The notes under the pieces are model-generated. The model was not told the DNA's origin. It did not search any database and saw nothing but the letters and a program-made list of their open reading frames with translations. A DNA stretch of 64,000 bases from JACMQW01 sp964536965 (GTDB lineage Bacteria; Bdellovibrionota; UBA1018): contig CAZIAL010000014.1 in assembly GCA_964536965.1 (NCBI GenBank), positions 10,603 through 74,602 on the forward strand, given 5' to 3'. Position 1 is the first letter of the stretch, and each line of letters begins with the position of its first letter. A program made the position numbers and the translations under genes. Below are positions 26,041 to 34,195 of this stretch, one piece after another.

Positions 26041-27537
26041 TCAGTTCGCCGCGCAGAAGGCCCGGGAGTCCACCGGCGGCACCTTGCCGAGATACTGGGC
26101 AACGTCCGCGTCGAGGTAGAGCGTTCCGTCCGCGCAGCGCTGCTTAAAGTCTTTCGCCATCGCATGGAGATTGCCCACCACGCTCTTCACGTCCGCATAG
26201 GTGAAGAGAAGGTCGGACTTCAGATAGTCGACGAGCGGTCCTTCGAGCACGCGCGACTGATCCGACTTCTGCACCCATTTCGCGAGCGCCGCCATCCGCT
26301 GCACGCCCAGGTAAGTGTCCGGATGGAGGTGTTTCACTTTCCCGGAAATCCCGGCGCGAGCCATTTTATTTTCTTTGGCCACTCCGCAGTCGTTATCGTT
26401 CATCAGCATCCGCTTCACGTTCGCGTAGCCCTGGGCGGTCATCGCGGCCAGTTCGGTCGCATCCCAGACGAGTTCGTCTTTTTTCGTCTGCGAGTTCTTC
26501 ACGAGTTTCGCCTTGCCCTTCTTCCAGGTCAGCGAGCCATCGGAGCCGACTTTCACATAATAAGGACGATAGTGGAGATTTCCGAAACGATCTTGCTGGT
26601 TCAGCAGGGTATCGAGAACGATCAAGTCCCCCATCTCACGAAGGAGAACGAGTTTCTGGATCGTGGCCACGTTCTCGGAACGAGGACCGCCCCACTCCGA
26701 CACGGGCCGCGGATTCGAGACCATGGCGAAGCTCGCGGTACGCTGGAAGTTCGCCACGCGATCGCCGGCGGCGCTGCCGTTCGCGTCCCAGTAAATCTCA
26801 TCTCCGCTGAGTTCCGGCACCAGCGCCCCGTAAAGGAGCTTAAACTCGTCGCGGAAGAGCGCGGCGCGCTTCGCGGACGTCCCATAGGTCCGCGGCGACG
26901 AAACCGCGCTGTAGAGCCCGCGCCACGTCTGCGCAATCAGGGAATCATAGCCTCCCACCTGGGCGGCCTGATCCTTCGCCAGGGTCGCGATCTCGAGATG
27001 CTCGAGACGATCCATCGAGCGATAGGCCGTGAAAGGGAGTTCCGCTTCGGATTTCAGAATACGCGCCATTCGCGGATAGCTGAGGATCGCTGGCGTGTAG
27101 CTGCAGGAAACCGATTGCTTAAACTTCGCGATCAGGGCCCCGGCGCGCTTCTTCGGCTTGATGCATTCGTTTCGCACGAACTGCTCGCGGGTCATTCCAT
27201 CCGGGAGCGCGTGGATCATCAGGCCCGGGTTCGTACTGTTCAGTTTCGGGCAGGTGACCGCCGCGAGATCCGTGGCCGTCGATTCGCGATCGTCGTAGAA
27301 GTCGGCGCGACAGATTTTCTTCGCGGTTTCCTTCTCCGCCTCGAGAAACGGAACGAACGCGGGCGCACCCTGCGTGGAGGAGGCGACGTCGAGGATTCGC
27401 GGCAGCGAACAGAACTCGCTTACCTGGTTCTGACTTTCGAAAGAAGTCTGGACTTCGCCCGGCGGCGTCTCGATGGCGATGGCGGCGATTCCGAACGTGA
27501 AGGAGACGACGACGGCGGATGCGAGATAGCGCTTCAT
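26041..27537 (-). CDS. exported protein with atypical-kinase-like motifs
   Basis: 498 residues with a clear signal peptide (RYLASAVVVSFTFGIAAIA). No family is recognised with certainty. Two short motifs recall FAM20/HipA/PI3K-like atypical kinases: LDTLLNQQDRFGNLH (D316-R-x-G-N320, a DRxxN-type catalytic loop) and, 60 residues on, MNDNDCG (D381/D383, a metal-site candidate). Several Cys (at least eight) suggest disulfides in the periplasm. A P-loop Lys/Glu pair could not be placed with confidence. It faces the phosphatase-like lipoprotein tail to tail. Confidence 0.5.
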   Translation of the reverse strand: MKRYLASAVVVSFTFGIAAIAIETPPGEVQTSFESQNQVSEFCSLPRILDVASSTQGAPAFVPFLEAEKETAKKICRADFYDDRESTATDLAAVTCPKLNSTNPGLMIHALPDGMTREQFVRNECIKPKKRAGALIAKFKQSVSCSYTPAILSYPRMARILKSEAELPFTAYRSMDRLEHLEIATLAKDQAAQVGGYDSLIAQTWRGLYSAVSSPRTYGTSAKRAALFRDEFKLLYGALVPELSGDEIYWDANGSAAGDRVANFQRTASFAMVSNPRPVSEWGGPRSENVATIQKLVLLREMGDLIVLDTLLNQQDRFGNLHYRPYYVKVGSDGSLTWKKGKAKLVKNSQTKKDELVWDATELAAMTAQGYANVKRMLMNDNDCGVAKENKMARAGISGKVKHLHPDTYLGVQRMAALAKWVQKSDQSRVLEGPLVDYLKSDLLFTYADVKSVVGNLHAMAKDFKQRCADGTLYLDADVAQYLGKVPPVDSRAFCAAN

Positions 27538-27745
27538 AATAGGCTCCGAAAAAATTCTGGGCTTGGGCCCGGGTCCACTTTTGCGAAGACCGTGCCTGAT
27601 CCCGACCGGCCTCAGCTCGCAATGAGCGGGCCGCCGACCGCCCTGAACGCGACCGGACCTGTATAAAGCTTAGACGGTGGGCGTCCGCGTGATCAGCCGC
27701 CGGCGCGCCCGGAGCCGCGGCGGGAGGACGGTCCCGATTCGGGGA

Positions 27746-28663
27746 TCACGCGAATCGTTCGATATAGTTACACTTCCGGCAGAGCTCCTCGACCAGGCGT
27801 CTTTCGCGGAAACCCCGCACGATTTCCTGGGCGCGCGGAGACCCCAGGATTTCGCGGATCGGTTTTTCGCGGACGTTGCCCAGCGGGATCTTTCCCTCTT
27901 TGTCGAGACAACAGGGAACCACGGTTCCGTCGACCAGAATTCCGAAGTGACTCGAAAGACCGTGGCAACGCCCGCGCGAACCGATCTCCGGCAGCTCGAG
28001 CGACGGCCAGACGAACTCGGTATCGAAATGGAGATAGAGCCGATTCTTCAGCGGATAGCTCTTCCGCTCGCGCACGTCGACATCGCTCGGCATCTGTCCA
28101 CCGAAACGGCGCACGACGCGCTCGAGAAGGTCTTGGTTCGCTCTTTCCGCCCCCGCGCCGGAAGGGATCGGCGCGTCGAGGTTCCAGAGTCGGAAGTTCA
28201 CATAGAGGTCGGGTCGCTCGACGAAGGCGCGCTCCGTCCAGGCGAAAAGTTTCTCGAGATACGGGCCGGGATCGCGTCCCGGAAAATTATCGGGAAAACT
28301 GTGGAGGGAAAAATTCACCTGCCGGATGATCGGCGAGAGAAGAATCGACTCCTGCTTCTCCCGCATCAGCACCCCGTTGGTGACGAGAAAAATCGGCGTC
28401 TGCGTTTCGGTGCAGATTTCGACGAATCGCTCGAGCTTGGGATGGACCAGGGGATCGCCCATGAGATGGAGACAGACCTGGTCGGTCAGCCCCCCGACCT
28501 CGCCGATGATCTTTGCGAAAACCTCGGGCTCCATCAGTCCCTTCGTCCGCACGACTTCGGGGCAAAAGCTACACTGGAGGTTGCAGATATTGCTGATCTC
28601 GATGTTGATCTTCGAGAAACGTTTCTCGGGCCGGCCCATGGGCTGCAGCCTATCCCGGCGCAT
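27746..28663 (-). CDS. radical SAM enzyme with SPASM-type C-terminus
   Basis: 305 residues. The radical-SAM cluster is C27-LQx-C31-xx-C34 (ICNLQCSFCPE), followed by LMGDPLVHP, FLVTNG and VNFSLHS as in anaerobic sulfatase-maturase-like proteins. The C-terminal half has cysteines for an auxiliary cluster (GRCHGLSS, VPCCLDKEGKIPLGNV, LCRKCNYIERF). No precursor peptide, sulfatase or partner is next to it, so the substrate is unknown. Divergent from pldA. Confidence 0.88.
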   Translation of the reverse strand: MRRDRLQPMGRPEKRFSKINIEISNICNLQCSFCPEVVRTKGLMEPEVFAKIIGEVGGLTDQVCLHLMGDPLVHPKLERFVEICTETQTPIFLVTNGVLMREKQESILLSPIIRQVNFSLHSFPDNFPGRDPGPYLEKLFAWTERAFVERPDLYVNFRLWNLDAPIPSGAGAERANQDLLERVVRRFGGQMPSDVDVRERKSYPLKNRLYLHFDTEFVWPSLELPEIGSRGRCHGLSSHFGILVDGTVVPCCLDKEGKIPLGNVREKPIREILGSPRAQEIVRGFRERRLVEELCRKCNYIERFA

Positions 28664-28703
28664 CGCGCTTGGAAAACCCGAAGAAGCGGACTAGGTTGCG
28701 CGA

Positions 28704-29486
28704 ATGCGTTTTTTAACCCCCGCGCTCTGCTTGAACCTGGCTCTCGCCCTCCCGTCTTCCGCCTCCGCGGACGAGGTGTCGGCGCCCGTGGAGTGGGAGC
28801 GCGAGCCCATCCGCTCTTTCGAAGCCTATAAGCCGAGCTACTTCCTGCTGGGAAAGCCCATCACGAAAATGCAGATCAGCCTCAAGGTCCAGGCTCTCCG
28901 GGGCATCCCCCTTTACGCCGGCTATTCCCAGCTCATGATGTGGGATTTGTTTAAGACCTCCGCCCCGTTTCGCGACCTGAACTATAATCCCGATATCTTT
29001 TACCGCTTCGAATTCGGCAAGGCCCCCGCCCGCCACGTCGACCTCGGAGTCTTCGAGCACGAATCGAACGGAATGGGCGGACCCGACTCGCGGTCCTGGA
29101 ACCGCGCGTACGTCCGCTATAGCCAGAATCGCCAGAGCGAAAAGGGCGGAGTTTGGTGGTCGGCGAAGGCCTGGATCTCCTACGGGATCAGCGACCCCCA
29201 GAGCGAGTCGATCAAGTACACGCGTGGCGTGTACGAAATCCAGATTGGACTGAGCGATTATTTCGATCGCCTCTTCGAAGTGAACGAACTCGTCCTTCGA
29301 CTTTACGGAGGCGGACGGAGCCGCGTGAATCCGCTGGAAGGCGGGCAGGAGCTCACTTACCGCGAAAAGATCACCGCTCGGAAAGTTCTCCTTCCGATGT
29401 ACCTGCAGATCTTCCACGGTTACGGCGAGAATCTGCTCGACGCCGAAGATCGCCGCTGGGGTTTCCGCGCGGGGTTTGGGTTCTAG
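28704..29486 (+). CDS. pldA: outer-membrane phospholipase A
   Basis: 260 residues with a signal peptide (LTPALCLNLALALPSSASA). The catalytic motif is FEHESNGMGG with H119 and S121, and N133 (SWNRAYVRY); the 12-residue Ser-Asn spacing equals that of E. coli OMPLA (S144/N156). Alternating hydrophobic strands run through the rest, and it ends in an aromatic residue (GFGF), as for a beta-barrel. Hydrolyses phospholipids misplaced in the outer leaflet. Shows that the organism has an outer membrane. Confidence 0.9.
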   Translation: MRFLTPALCLNLALALPSSASADEVSAPVEWEREPIRSFEAYKPSYFLLGKPITKMQISLKVQALRGIPLYAGYSQLMMWDLFKTSAPFRDLNYNPDIFYRFEFGKAPARHVDLGVFEHESNGMGGPDSRSWNRAYVRYSQNRQSEKGGVWWSAKAWISYGISDPQSESIKYTRGVYEIQIGLSDYFDRLFEVNELVLRLYGGGRSRVNPLEGGQELTYREKITARKVLLPMYLQIFHGYGENLLDAEDRRWGFRAGFGF

Positions 29487-29552
29487 TCGCTCGGAGCGTG
29501 CGAAACTCCCGCCTTTCTGGCAATCTCTCCCTAGAACTCACGGCGTCTGAAT

Positions 29553-30158
29553 ATGGAATCTTCCCTCCAAGCCCTCCTTTCCTCTTTTGGCCTCGTCGCG
29601 ATGAGCGAGATCGGGGACAAAACGCAGCTTCTGGCCTTCTCCCTCGCGGCCCGTTTTCGGAAACCCGTTCCGATCCTCGCGGGAATTCTCGTCGCGACTC
29701 TCCTGAACCACGGCGTTTCGGCATGGGCGGGGACGTGGATCGCGGCGAACGTGGCGCCCTTCTGGATGGCCCTCACTCTCGGCGTGCTCTTCCTCGGATT
29801 CGGAATCTGGACGCTCAAGCCCGATACGCTGGAGGATGGCCCCGCAAAAGAACGTTTCGGTCCGTTTCTGACGACGACCGTGCTCTTTTTTCTCGCGGAG
29901 ATCGGCGATAAGACCCAGTTCGCCACGGTCGCGCTAGCGGCGAAATATCAGAATCTCGTGATCGTGACCGCGGGGACGACGCTCGGGATGATGGTCACCG
30001 ACGGGATCGCCGTACTCCTCGGGGACCGCATCGCCGACAAGGTCCAGCATCGGTATCTGCGGCTGGCGGCGGCGATCTTCTTTTTTCTTTTCGGGTGCGC
30101 GAGCCTGTACGAAGCGTACCGGCTCGCGCCCGGTCTAAGTCGAGGACTTTTCTTTTAA
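29553..30158 (+). CDS. GDT1/TMEM165-family (UPF0016) cation exporter
   Basis: 201 residues, about six membrane spans arranged as two repeats. Each repeat has the signature E-x-G-D-K-T (E19-T24 and E116-T121). Bacterial members such as MneA export Mn(II); eukaryotic ones exchange Ca/Mn for protons. No regulatory riboswitch is seen upstream. Ends four bases inside the convergent cupredoxin gene. Confidence 0.88.
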   Translation: MESSLQALLSSFGLVAMSEIGDKTQLLAFSLAARFRKPVPILAGILVATLLNHGVSAWAGTWIAANVAPFWMALTLGVLFLGFGIWTLKPDTLEDGPAKERFGPFLTTTVLFFLAEIGDKTQFATVALAAKYQNLVIVTAGTTLGMMVTDGIAVLLGDRIADKVQHRYLRLAAAIFFFLFGCASLYEAYRLAPGLSRGLFF

Positions 30159-30670
30159 GGAGTGATTTTCAGGACGCCCTTCATCGAAGCGTGCCCTGGA
30201 AACGTGCAGATGAACGGGTAATCGCCCGGCTTGGTCGGCGCGGTGAATTCGATCACGACCGACTCGCCGGCATCGATCAGCTTCGACTTCGCGAGGACGT
30301 CCGGAGTGCTCGCGACCCAACCCTTGTCCGGGCCCGCCGCGATCGAGGCATCGAGGACGGCTTGCGCCTTCCCGATCTCGGTCACGACGAAATTATGCAT
30401 CATGCCCTTCGCCGCGGAACCGTTCTTGAAGTTCACGGTGATTTTCGAGCCGGCTTTGGCGGTGAGTTTGTCCTTCGAGAAAACCATCTCTTCTTTGTTC
30501 TTCGGAGTTCCGGTCGTCAGGTCGAATTTTACGGCTCCGCCGGCTTTCGCGGCGGGGGCGGCCTTAGCGGCCGGGGCCGCTGCGGCGGGAGCTTTTTCGG
30601 CGGCCGGGGCCGCGAAAACGGAAGTAGCAAGAAGCAGGATCAGGCTGGTGAGAGACACGCTGGATTTCAT
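30155..30670 (-). CDS. exported cupredoxin with Ala/Pro/Lys-rich linker
   Basis: 171 residues: signal peptide ending at about AFA20, a low-complexity Ala/Pro/Lys linker to residue 44, then a plastocyanin/azurin-like domain. Type 1 copper ligands: H92 (MHNFV), C155, H160 and M163 in FICTFPGHASMKG. It probably shuttles electrons in the periplasm; no partner oxidase or reductase is adjacent. ATG 30670 follows GGAGAATGTCCC. Confidence 0.88.
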   Translation of the reverse strand: MKSSVSLTSLILLLATSVFAAPAAEKAPAAAAPAAKAAPAAKAGGAVKFDLTTGTPKNKEEMVFSKDKLTAKAGSKITVNFKNGSAAKGMMHNFVVTEIGKAQAVLDASIAAGPDKGWVASTPDVLAKSKLIDAGESVVIEFTAPTKPGDYPFICTFPGHASMKGVLKITP

Positions 30671-30731
30671 GGGACATTCTCCTTCGGAGCATTGGGGGTG
30701 AAACTATCGCCCAGTTTAGTCCTGCGGTAAG

Positions 30732-31175
30732 ATGGTTGCAATGGAAGCCATGGACCGCAAATCCGAAAAAATCGTGCTCTACGACGGGGTCTGCAACCTC
30801 TGCGATGGCGCGATTCGTTTCATCCTACCGCGCGATACACGCGGAAATTTACGATTTGCTTCCCTTCAGGGTGAATTCGCCCGCGCGATATTAACGCGTC
30901 ACGGCATTCCCATCTCCGAAATCCCTGAAAGTTTAATTCTCGTGGAGAACGACCGCGTTTTTCTCTACTCAGACGGTGCCCTCCGAATCGCGCGAAATCT
31001 CGACTGGCCTTGGCGTGCGCTGGCCGGGTTCCTGCTCGTGCCTCGGCCGATCCGGGACGGTATTTACCGCTGGGTCGCGCGGAACCGGTATCGCTGGTTC
31101 GGTAAACAAGAAACCTGCCTCCTCCCCTCGGCGAAGTGGAAAGCCAGATTTCTCGAGACCCCCGCGGAACCCTAG
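30732..31175 (+). CDS. DCC-family thiol-disulfide protein (DUF393)
   Basis: 147 residues. The family motif YDGVCNLCDGAIRFIL gives the DxxCxxC pair C21/C24; RFASLQGEFAR and the C-terminal NRYRWFGKQETC are also typical. Predicted thioredoxin-like fold; function loosely redox-related. Several Met codons lie at the start (1, 4, 7); the third (MDRKSEK) is closest to the conserved region. It lies just upstream of tRNA-Leu, on the core side of the island boundary. Confidence 0.85.
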   Translation: MVAMEAMDRKSEKIVLYDGVCNLCDGAIRFILPRDTRGNLRFASLQGEFARAILTRHGIPISEIPESLILVENDRVFLYSDGALRIARNLDWPWRALAGFLLVPRPIRDGIYRWVARNRYRWFGKQETCLLPSAKWKARFLETPAEP

Positions 31176-31202
31176 ACGCGCCCGCCTTCCCGCGATAACA
31201 CC

Positions 31203-32969
31203 TCACTTGAGTCTCCATCGTGGCCCTTTGGCGGAACTGGTAGACGTGCCGGACTCAAAATCCGGTGCTCGCAAGAGCGTCCGAGTTCGATTCTCGGAGG
31301 GGCCACCATTCAAGTCTTTAAACGAACCGCGGACAGAAAAATTTTTGTCTAAGGATTTCAAGGGAGAGCGACCTCGCTCTCCCTTTTTTATTTGGTCCGA
31401 CGCAGCGTAGAAGTGCATTTCAAATCCGTCTTTAGTGATGCGGATCTGGTGGATCAGAGCGTGAATGACTTTTCGCTTCGTCTCGGTGCTGATTCCTTCG
31501 GACGCCCGAAGGATGGGCAGGAATTTTTCTAACAATTTTTCAAGCTCGAAATTTGAGGAAATTTTCAGAGAGGGAATCGTTTGCTCAAGCGAGCGGATCT
31601 CGGTTTCGAGGCGGGTATTCCTCGCCGCGAGTTCACGCATTTCGGCATAGAAGGGTTCGGCAGGGATTCCGTCAGGTAAATTTGCAATTCTTTTCGCGAG
31701 ACTCGTGATCTTTCCCTCGCTGACGACTTTCTCCTTTTTCATGCGATCCAGAGAATTTTCGCCGTCATCGTTTCTCTCGAGACGACGAATCGCTTCGAAG
31801 AATTTCTCGCGGTGAGTACCCTCGATGATGGCGACTAACTCCTCCCAGACCCTTGCTTCGAGCTTCTTCGCCGGAACTCGGAACGGCTGGCAGCGGTGGA
31901 GATTTTCGCCTAAGGTCTGTTCCCGTTTAATCTGCGAGCCGTGGGCGTAGTAGCCCACTTTTCCCGAATTTCCGTAGGCGGACTGACCGACGAGGACGCT
32001 TCCGCACTCGCCGCAACGGATTCGGGTCGAAAGCAAATACGGGTAACGCGACTCGCGTCCCGTTTTCTGTTTCTTCGACGCCTGGAGGATGGTCTTCGCT
32101 TCATAAAACGTCTCCTCCGTGATGATCGGCGGCCATACTGCTTTTGCGAGCTCCGAACCCGTCTTCGTCTTTACTTTTCGGTGCGCGATATAGACCGGGT
32201 TTGTGAGCATCCGATATAGACTATCGAAGATGAAGTGCTGAAGCCTCGGACGGAAGCCGCCGCCGCGAAGCTCGGCACCGTAGCGGTACCCGTTTGAATT
32301 GAGCCATCTCGCTGCTCCCGTAACTGATCCCTGGTCGATGAGTGCTTTAAACGCAGCCCGGACCGTTTTGGCTTCGTCTTCGACGATCCGAAGGCTTCCT
32401 CGGTTCTCGGGATCGGGTTCATATCCCATCGGGACGACCCCGCCATTCCAGAGCCCGCGCCGAGCCCGGGCTTCCATGTTCGCGGAGACTCTCTCGCTGG
32501 TTTGCCTACGCTCATATTGGCTAAAATTTGCGAGCGAGTAGAGCATCATCTCTCCGCTTGCGGTTGAGGTATCGAAATTTTCGCGAAGGCTTAAGAACTG
32601 ACAGCCACGCTTTTGCATGAACTCCCAGATCTCCGAGAAGTCCTTAATCGAACGTGAGAGCCTAGAAAGCTCGGTCACCATCACGACATTTACAGAACCA
32701 CGCTCGATCGCCTGGAGCAGCCTCCGAAGTTCCGGACGGTTCATGTCCTTACCCGATTTTACGTCGATGTAGGTGCCGACGTGCGAGCCATAGCCTCCTT
32801 CGCCACCCATTTGGTTTTTAAGTCGAAGAGTCGCAGCCAGCCGCTCCTCCTGGTTCTTAATCGTCCCTTCGGGAGATTCGTTTTGTTCTTCAGTCGAGCA
32901 GCGGACGTAAAAGGCGATACGCTTTGGGTCGCCATTAGGCCGCGGATTCATTAGTTTCATTGCCAGCAT
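31203..32969 (-). CDS. large serine recombinase (integrase) reading antisense into tRNA-Leu
   Basis: 588-codon frame. The N-terminal resolvase domain has the nucleophile in FYVRCSTEEQ (S25), with SRLSRS and YERRQTSERV. A recombinase domain follows, then a zinc-ribbon start RCGECGSVLVG and a later C (HRCQPF), and a coiled coil (about 430-500). The element-derived protein ends near VRGSFKDLNGG (N554); the last ~32 residues (ENRTRTLLRAPDFESG and on) are the antisense of tRNA-Leu. Integration therefore fused the gene to the tRNA 3' end. Start behind GAGGAAGTG. It looks intact and is probably the island's integrase and excision enzyme. Confidence 0.9.
   Translation of the reverse strand: MLAMKLMNPRPNGDPKRIAFYVRCSTEEQNESPEGTIKNQEERLAATLRLKNQMGGEGGYGSHVGTYIDVKSGKDMNRPELRRLLQAIERGSVNVVMVTELSRLSRSIKDFSEIWEFMQKRGCQFLSLRENFDTSTASGEMMLYSLANFSQYERRQTSERVSANMEARARRGLWNGGVVPMGYEPDPENRGSLRIVEDEAKTVRAAFKALIDQGSVTGAARWLNSNGYRYGAELRGGGFRPRLQHFIFDSLYRMLTNPVYIAHRKVKTKTGSELAKAVWPPIITEETFYEAKTILQASKKQKTGRESRYPYLLSTRIRCGECGSVLVGQSAYGNSGKVGYYAHGSQIKREQTLGENLHRCQPFRVPAKKLEARVWEELVAIIEGTHREKFFEAIRRLERNDDGENSLDRMKKEKVVSEGKITSLAKRIANLPDGIPAEPFYAEMRELAARNTRLETEIRSLEQTIPSLKISSNFELEKLLEKFLPILRASEGISTETKRKVIHALIHQIRITKDGFEMHFYAASDQIKKGERGRSPLKSLDKNFSVRGSFKDLNGGPSENRTRTLLRAPDFESGTSTSSAKGPRWRLK
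31222..31308 (+). tRNA. tRNA-Leu (CAA)
   Basis: 87 nt with encoded CCA and the long variable arm of class II tRNAs (GTGCTCGCAAGAGCGT). Anticodon CAA at 31256-31258 in the loop CTCAAAA. The acceptor stem GGCCCTT pairs with AGGGGCC (one G-U), and the T-arm is GAGTTCGATTCTC. The 3' end is the left boundary of an integrated island, and the recombinase on the opposite strand reads into it. Confidence 0.97.
31303..31310. repeat. putative attachment core (left), ccaccatt
   Basis: Comprises the tRNA-Leu terminal CCACCA plus two bases. On the minus strand it encodes the NGG of the recombinase. The same eight bases recur at 35085-35092 in a second recombinase at the same codons. Likely the crossover core or part of it. 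Confidence 0.55.
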
Positions 32970-33183
32970 TTTTACTCACTTCCTCGGAAGCCTGGCTTCC
33001 GACGTTTCTAGTTTCAGGAAGATGAAGTGAGGGAGAATGGAGACTCGCGGAGCTGGTGAGATACGGATACAGCACACCCGCCACGCGATCAAGACGCGAA
33101 GCCAAATCACACGTCGGTACTTCGACCCATACGCGATGAATAGATAAGATTTCGTAGCGAGATTTTTTCCGATTCGTCACGGA
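32935..33183 (-). CDS. small companion protein of the serine recombinase
   Basis: 82 residues from GTG 33183, chosen because GAGGAGG lies five bases ahead; the open frame extends 11 codons further up without a site. Polar, with a short structured-looking start (SRYEILSIHRVWVEVPTCDLASRLDRVAGVLYPYL) and a Ser/Asn/Glu-rich tail. It overlaps the recombinase start by 35 nt, indicating coupled translation. It could be a directionality factor or regulator; small proteins in this position sometimes are, but no family was recognised. Confidence 0.5.
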   Translation of the reverse strand, partial: SVTNRKKSRYEILSIHRVWVEVPTCDLASRLDRVAGVLYPYLTSSASLHSPSLHLPETRNVGSQASEEVSKNAGNETNESAA

Positions 33184-33278
33184 AACCTCCTCGTTCACGT
33201 TTACGGCGAGACGCACGAACGAACGTCTGCCGAATAGAAAATGCCTCGAAGTAGAAAACTGGATTCTTTTACTCTCGT

Positions 33279-33402
33279 CTTCCGACCTCCGCCTGAAGGG
33301 TCCTCTTTGGAAAACAGCTGACCGCTTCCACGCAACATCGTGGAGGGGGAGCGGTCAGCTGTTTTCCATCCCTGTTCCCGGCATTCAGGCGGAGGTCGGA
33401 AG
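33279..33402. repeat. nested triple inverted repeat (124 bp)
   Basis: Outer arms cttccgacctccgcctgaa (33279-33297) and its perfect complement at 33384-33402 (19 bp). Middle arms ggaaaacagctgaccgct (33309-33326) and complement at 33350-33367 (18 bp, perfect). Central stem ccacg/cgtgg at 33328-33343. Short asymmetric internal loops separate them. No open frame is supported across it. Could form a large cruciform or a structured RNA. Confidence 0.85.
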
Positions 33403-33442
33403 TCTTCGGTTTTACGAGAGATTGAGATGAAATTGCCTAGAA

Positions 33443-33558
33443 CATTCAGGTGATGGAGATGCGGACCCCGCATCGTCCGGATCTCCATCAGCGGACAAGA
33501 GCACGGTGGGAGGCGCGGTACACGCATGTACCACGCCTCCCATCGAATGACCTGAGTG
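33443..33558. repeat. outer stem enclosing two matched hairpins
   Basis: Outer arms cattcaggt (33443-33451) and acctgagtg (33550-33558), 8 of 9 paired. Inside are hairpin A, 33452-33489 (gatggagat/atctccatc, one mismatch, then cggac/gtccg), and hairpin B, 33507-33542 (tgggaggcg/cgcctccca, one mismatch, then ggtac/gtacc). Both hairpins have the same 9+1+5 build, with loops of 8 and 6 bases. Confidence 0.75.
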
Positions 33559-33658
33559 AAAAACTAATGGAGTTTAGCGCGAAATTTTCTCGCCAGACAC
33601 GAACCCCCTCCTGCTTAAATCCGAAAGATAAAAAATGCGCCGCGAGCGCTTATTACCC

Positions 33659-33698
33659 GGTTAACTAGGCGGTTAACACGTTAACCCGCTAGTTAACC
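33659..33698. repeat. 40-bp palindrome with four GTTAAC sites
   Basis: Arms ggttaactaggcggttaac (33659-33677) and gttaacccgctagttaacc (33680-33698) around a 2-base centre; 17 of 19 positions pair. Each arm carries two GTTAAC hexamers. The form suggests a site for a dimer of dimers, or a replication/partition or recombination site. Confidence 0.75.
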
Positions 33699-33702
33699 GC
33701 CT

Positions 33703-33986
33703 TTGCGGACCTTTCTACGGAGTGTAGAGCCACTGCGATAGCCAAACGCCCGAGCAATCGGGCGACGGCAGCTAATGAAATTTTTTCGAAAATCGCTTCG
33801 ATCGCAATCTCTGTGACTTGCGATCCTTTTCGGATCGATCCTTCCTCTCTCGCCAGCCCTAAAAGCGAAGGACGTGCCGAAAGAGGGAGAATTTGATTCG
33901 AATTGAACCCCTTGAAAACACGAATGAAACGCCGACTACATTCTCCCGAACCTGGAAAGAACAGGGACATTTTACAGGGAAAAACC
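33703..33986. other. gene-poor interval inside the first island
   Basis: A 93-codon minus-strand frame (33689-33970) overlaps the palindrome, lacks a ribosome site and has no recognisable motif. I see no supported gene. Confidence 0.4.
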
Positions 33987-34018
33987 CGAAAACTATCGCG
34001 ATATTGCGATAGTTTTCG
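33987..34018. repeat. 13-bp perfect inverted repeat
   Basis: cgaaaactatcgc (33987-33999), loop gatatt, then gcgatagttttcg (34006-34018). No T-run beyond it. About 180 bases upstream of the exported protein gene at 34196, so an operator is possible. A weaker 11-bp pair (cgtgatccctt 34102-34112 with aagggatcgcg 34136-34146, one mismatch) lies between. Confidence 0.7.
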
Positions 34019-34195
34019 AATCCCAGAAATCTCCTAACTTGCAATCATAACGCACTGCGCATATAACCGACGCGATCGAATTTATGCCTGGATTTCCGCC
34101 TCGTGATCCCTTGTTTTGCGGCTTCTTTCAAAGCGAAGGGATCGCGAGCGACGGTATCGCCGGAAACTTTTGGATTTAACTTGGAGAAACGGCCT

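Noticed and set aside
33279..33698. Retron-type msr/msd RNA
   Set aside because: Nested hairpins would fit a structured RNA, but no reverse transcriptase is encoded anywhere in the window.
33689..33970. 93-codon minus-strand frame in island 1
   Set aside because: Ends inside the GTTAAC palindrome, lacks a ribosome site and motifs.
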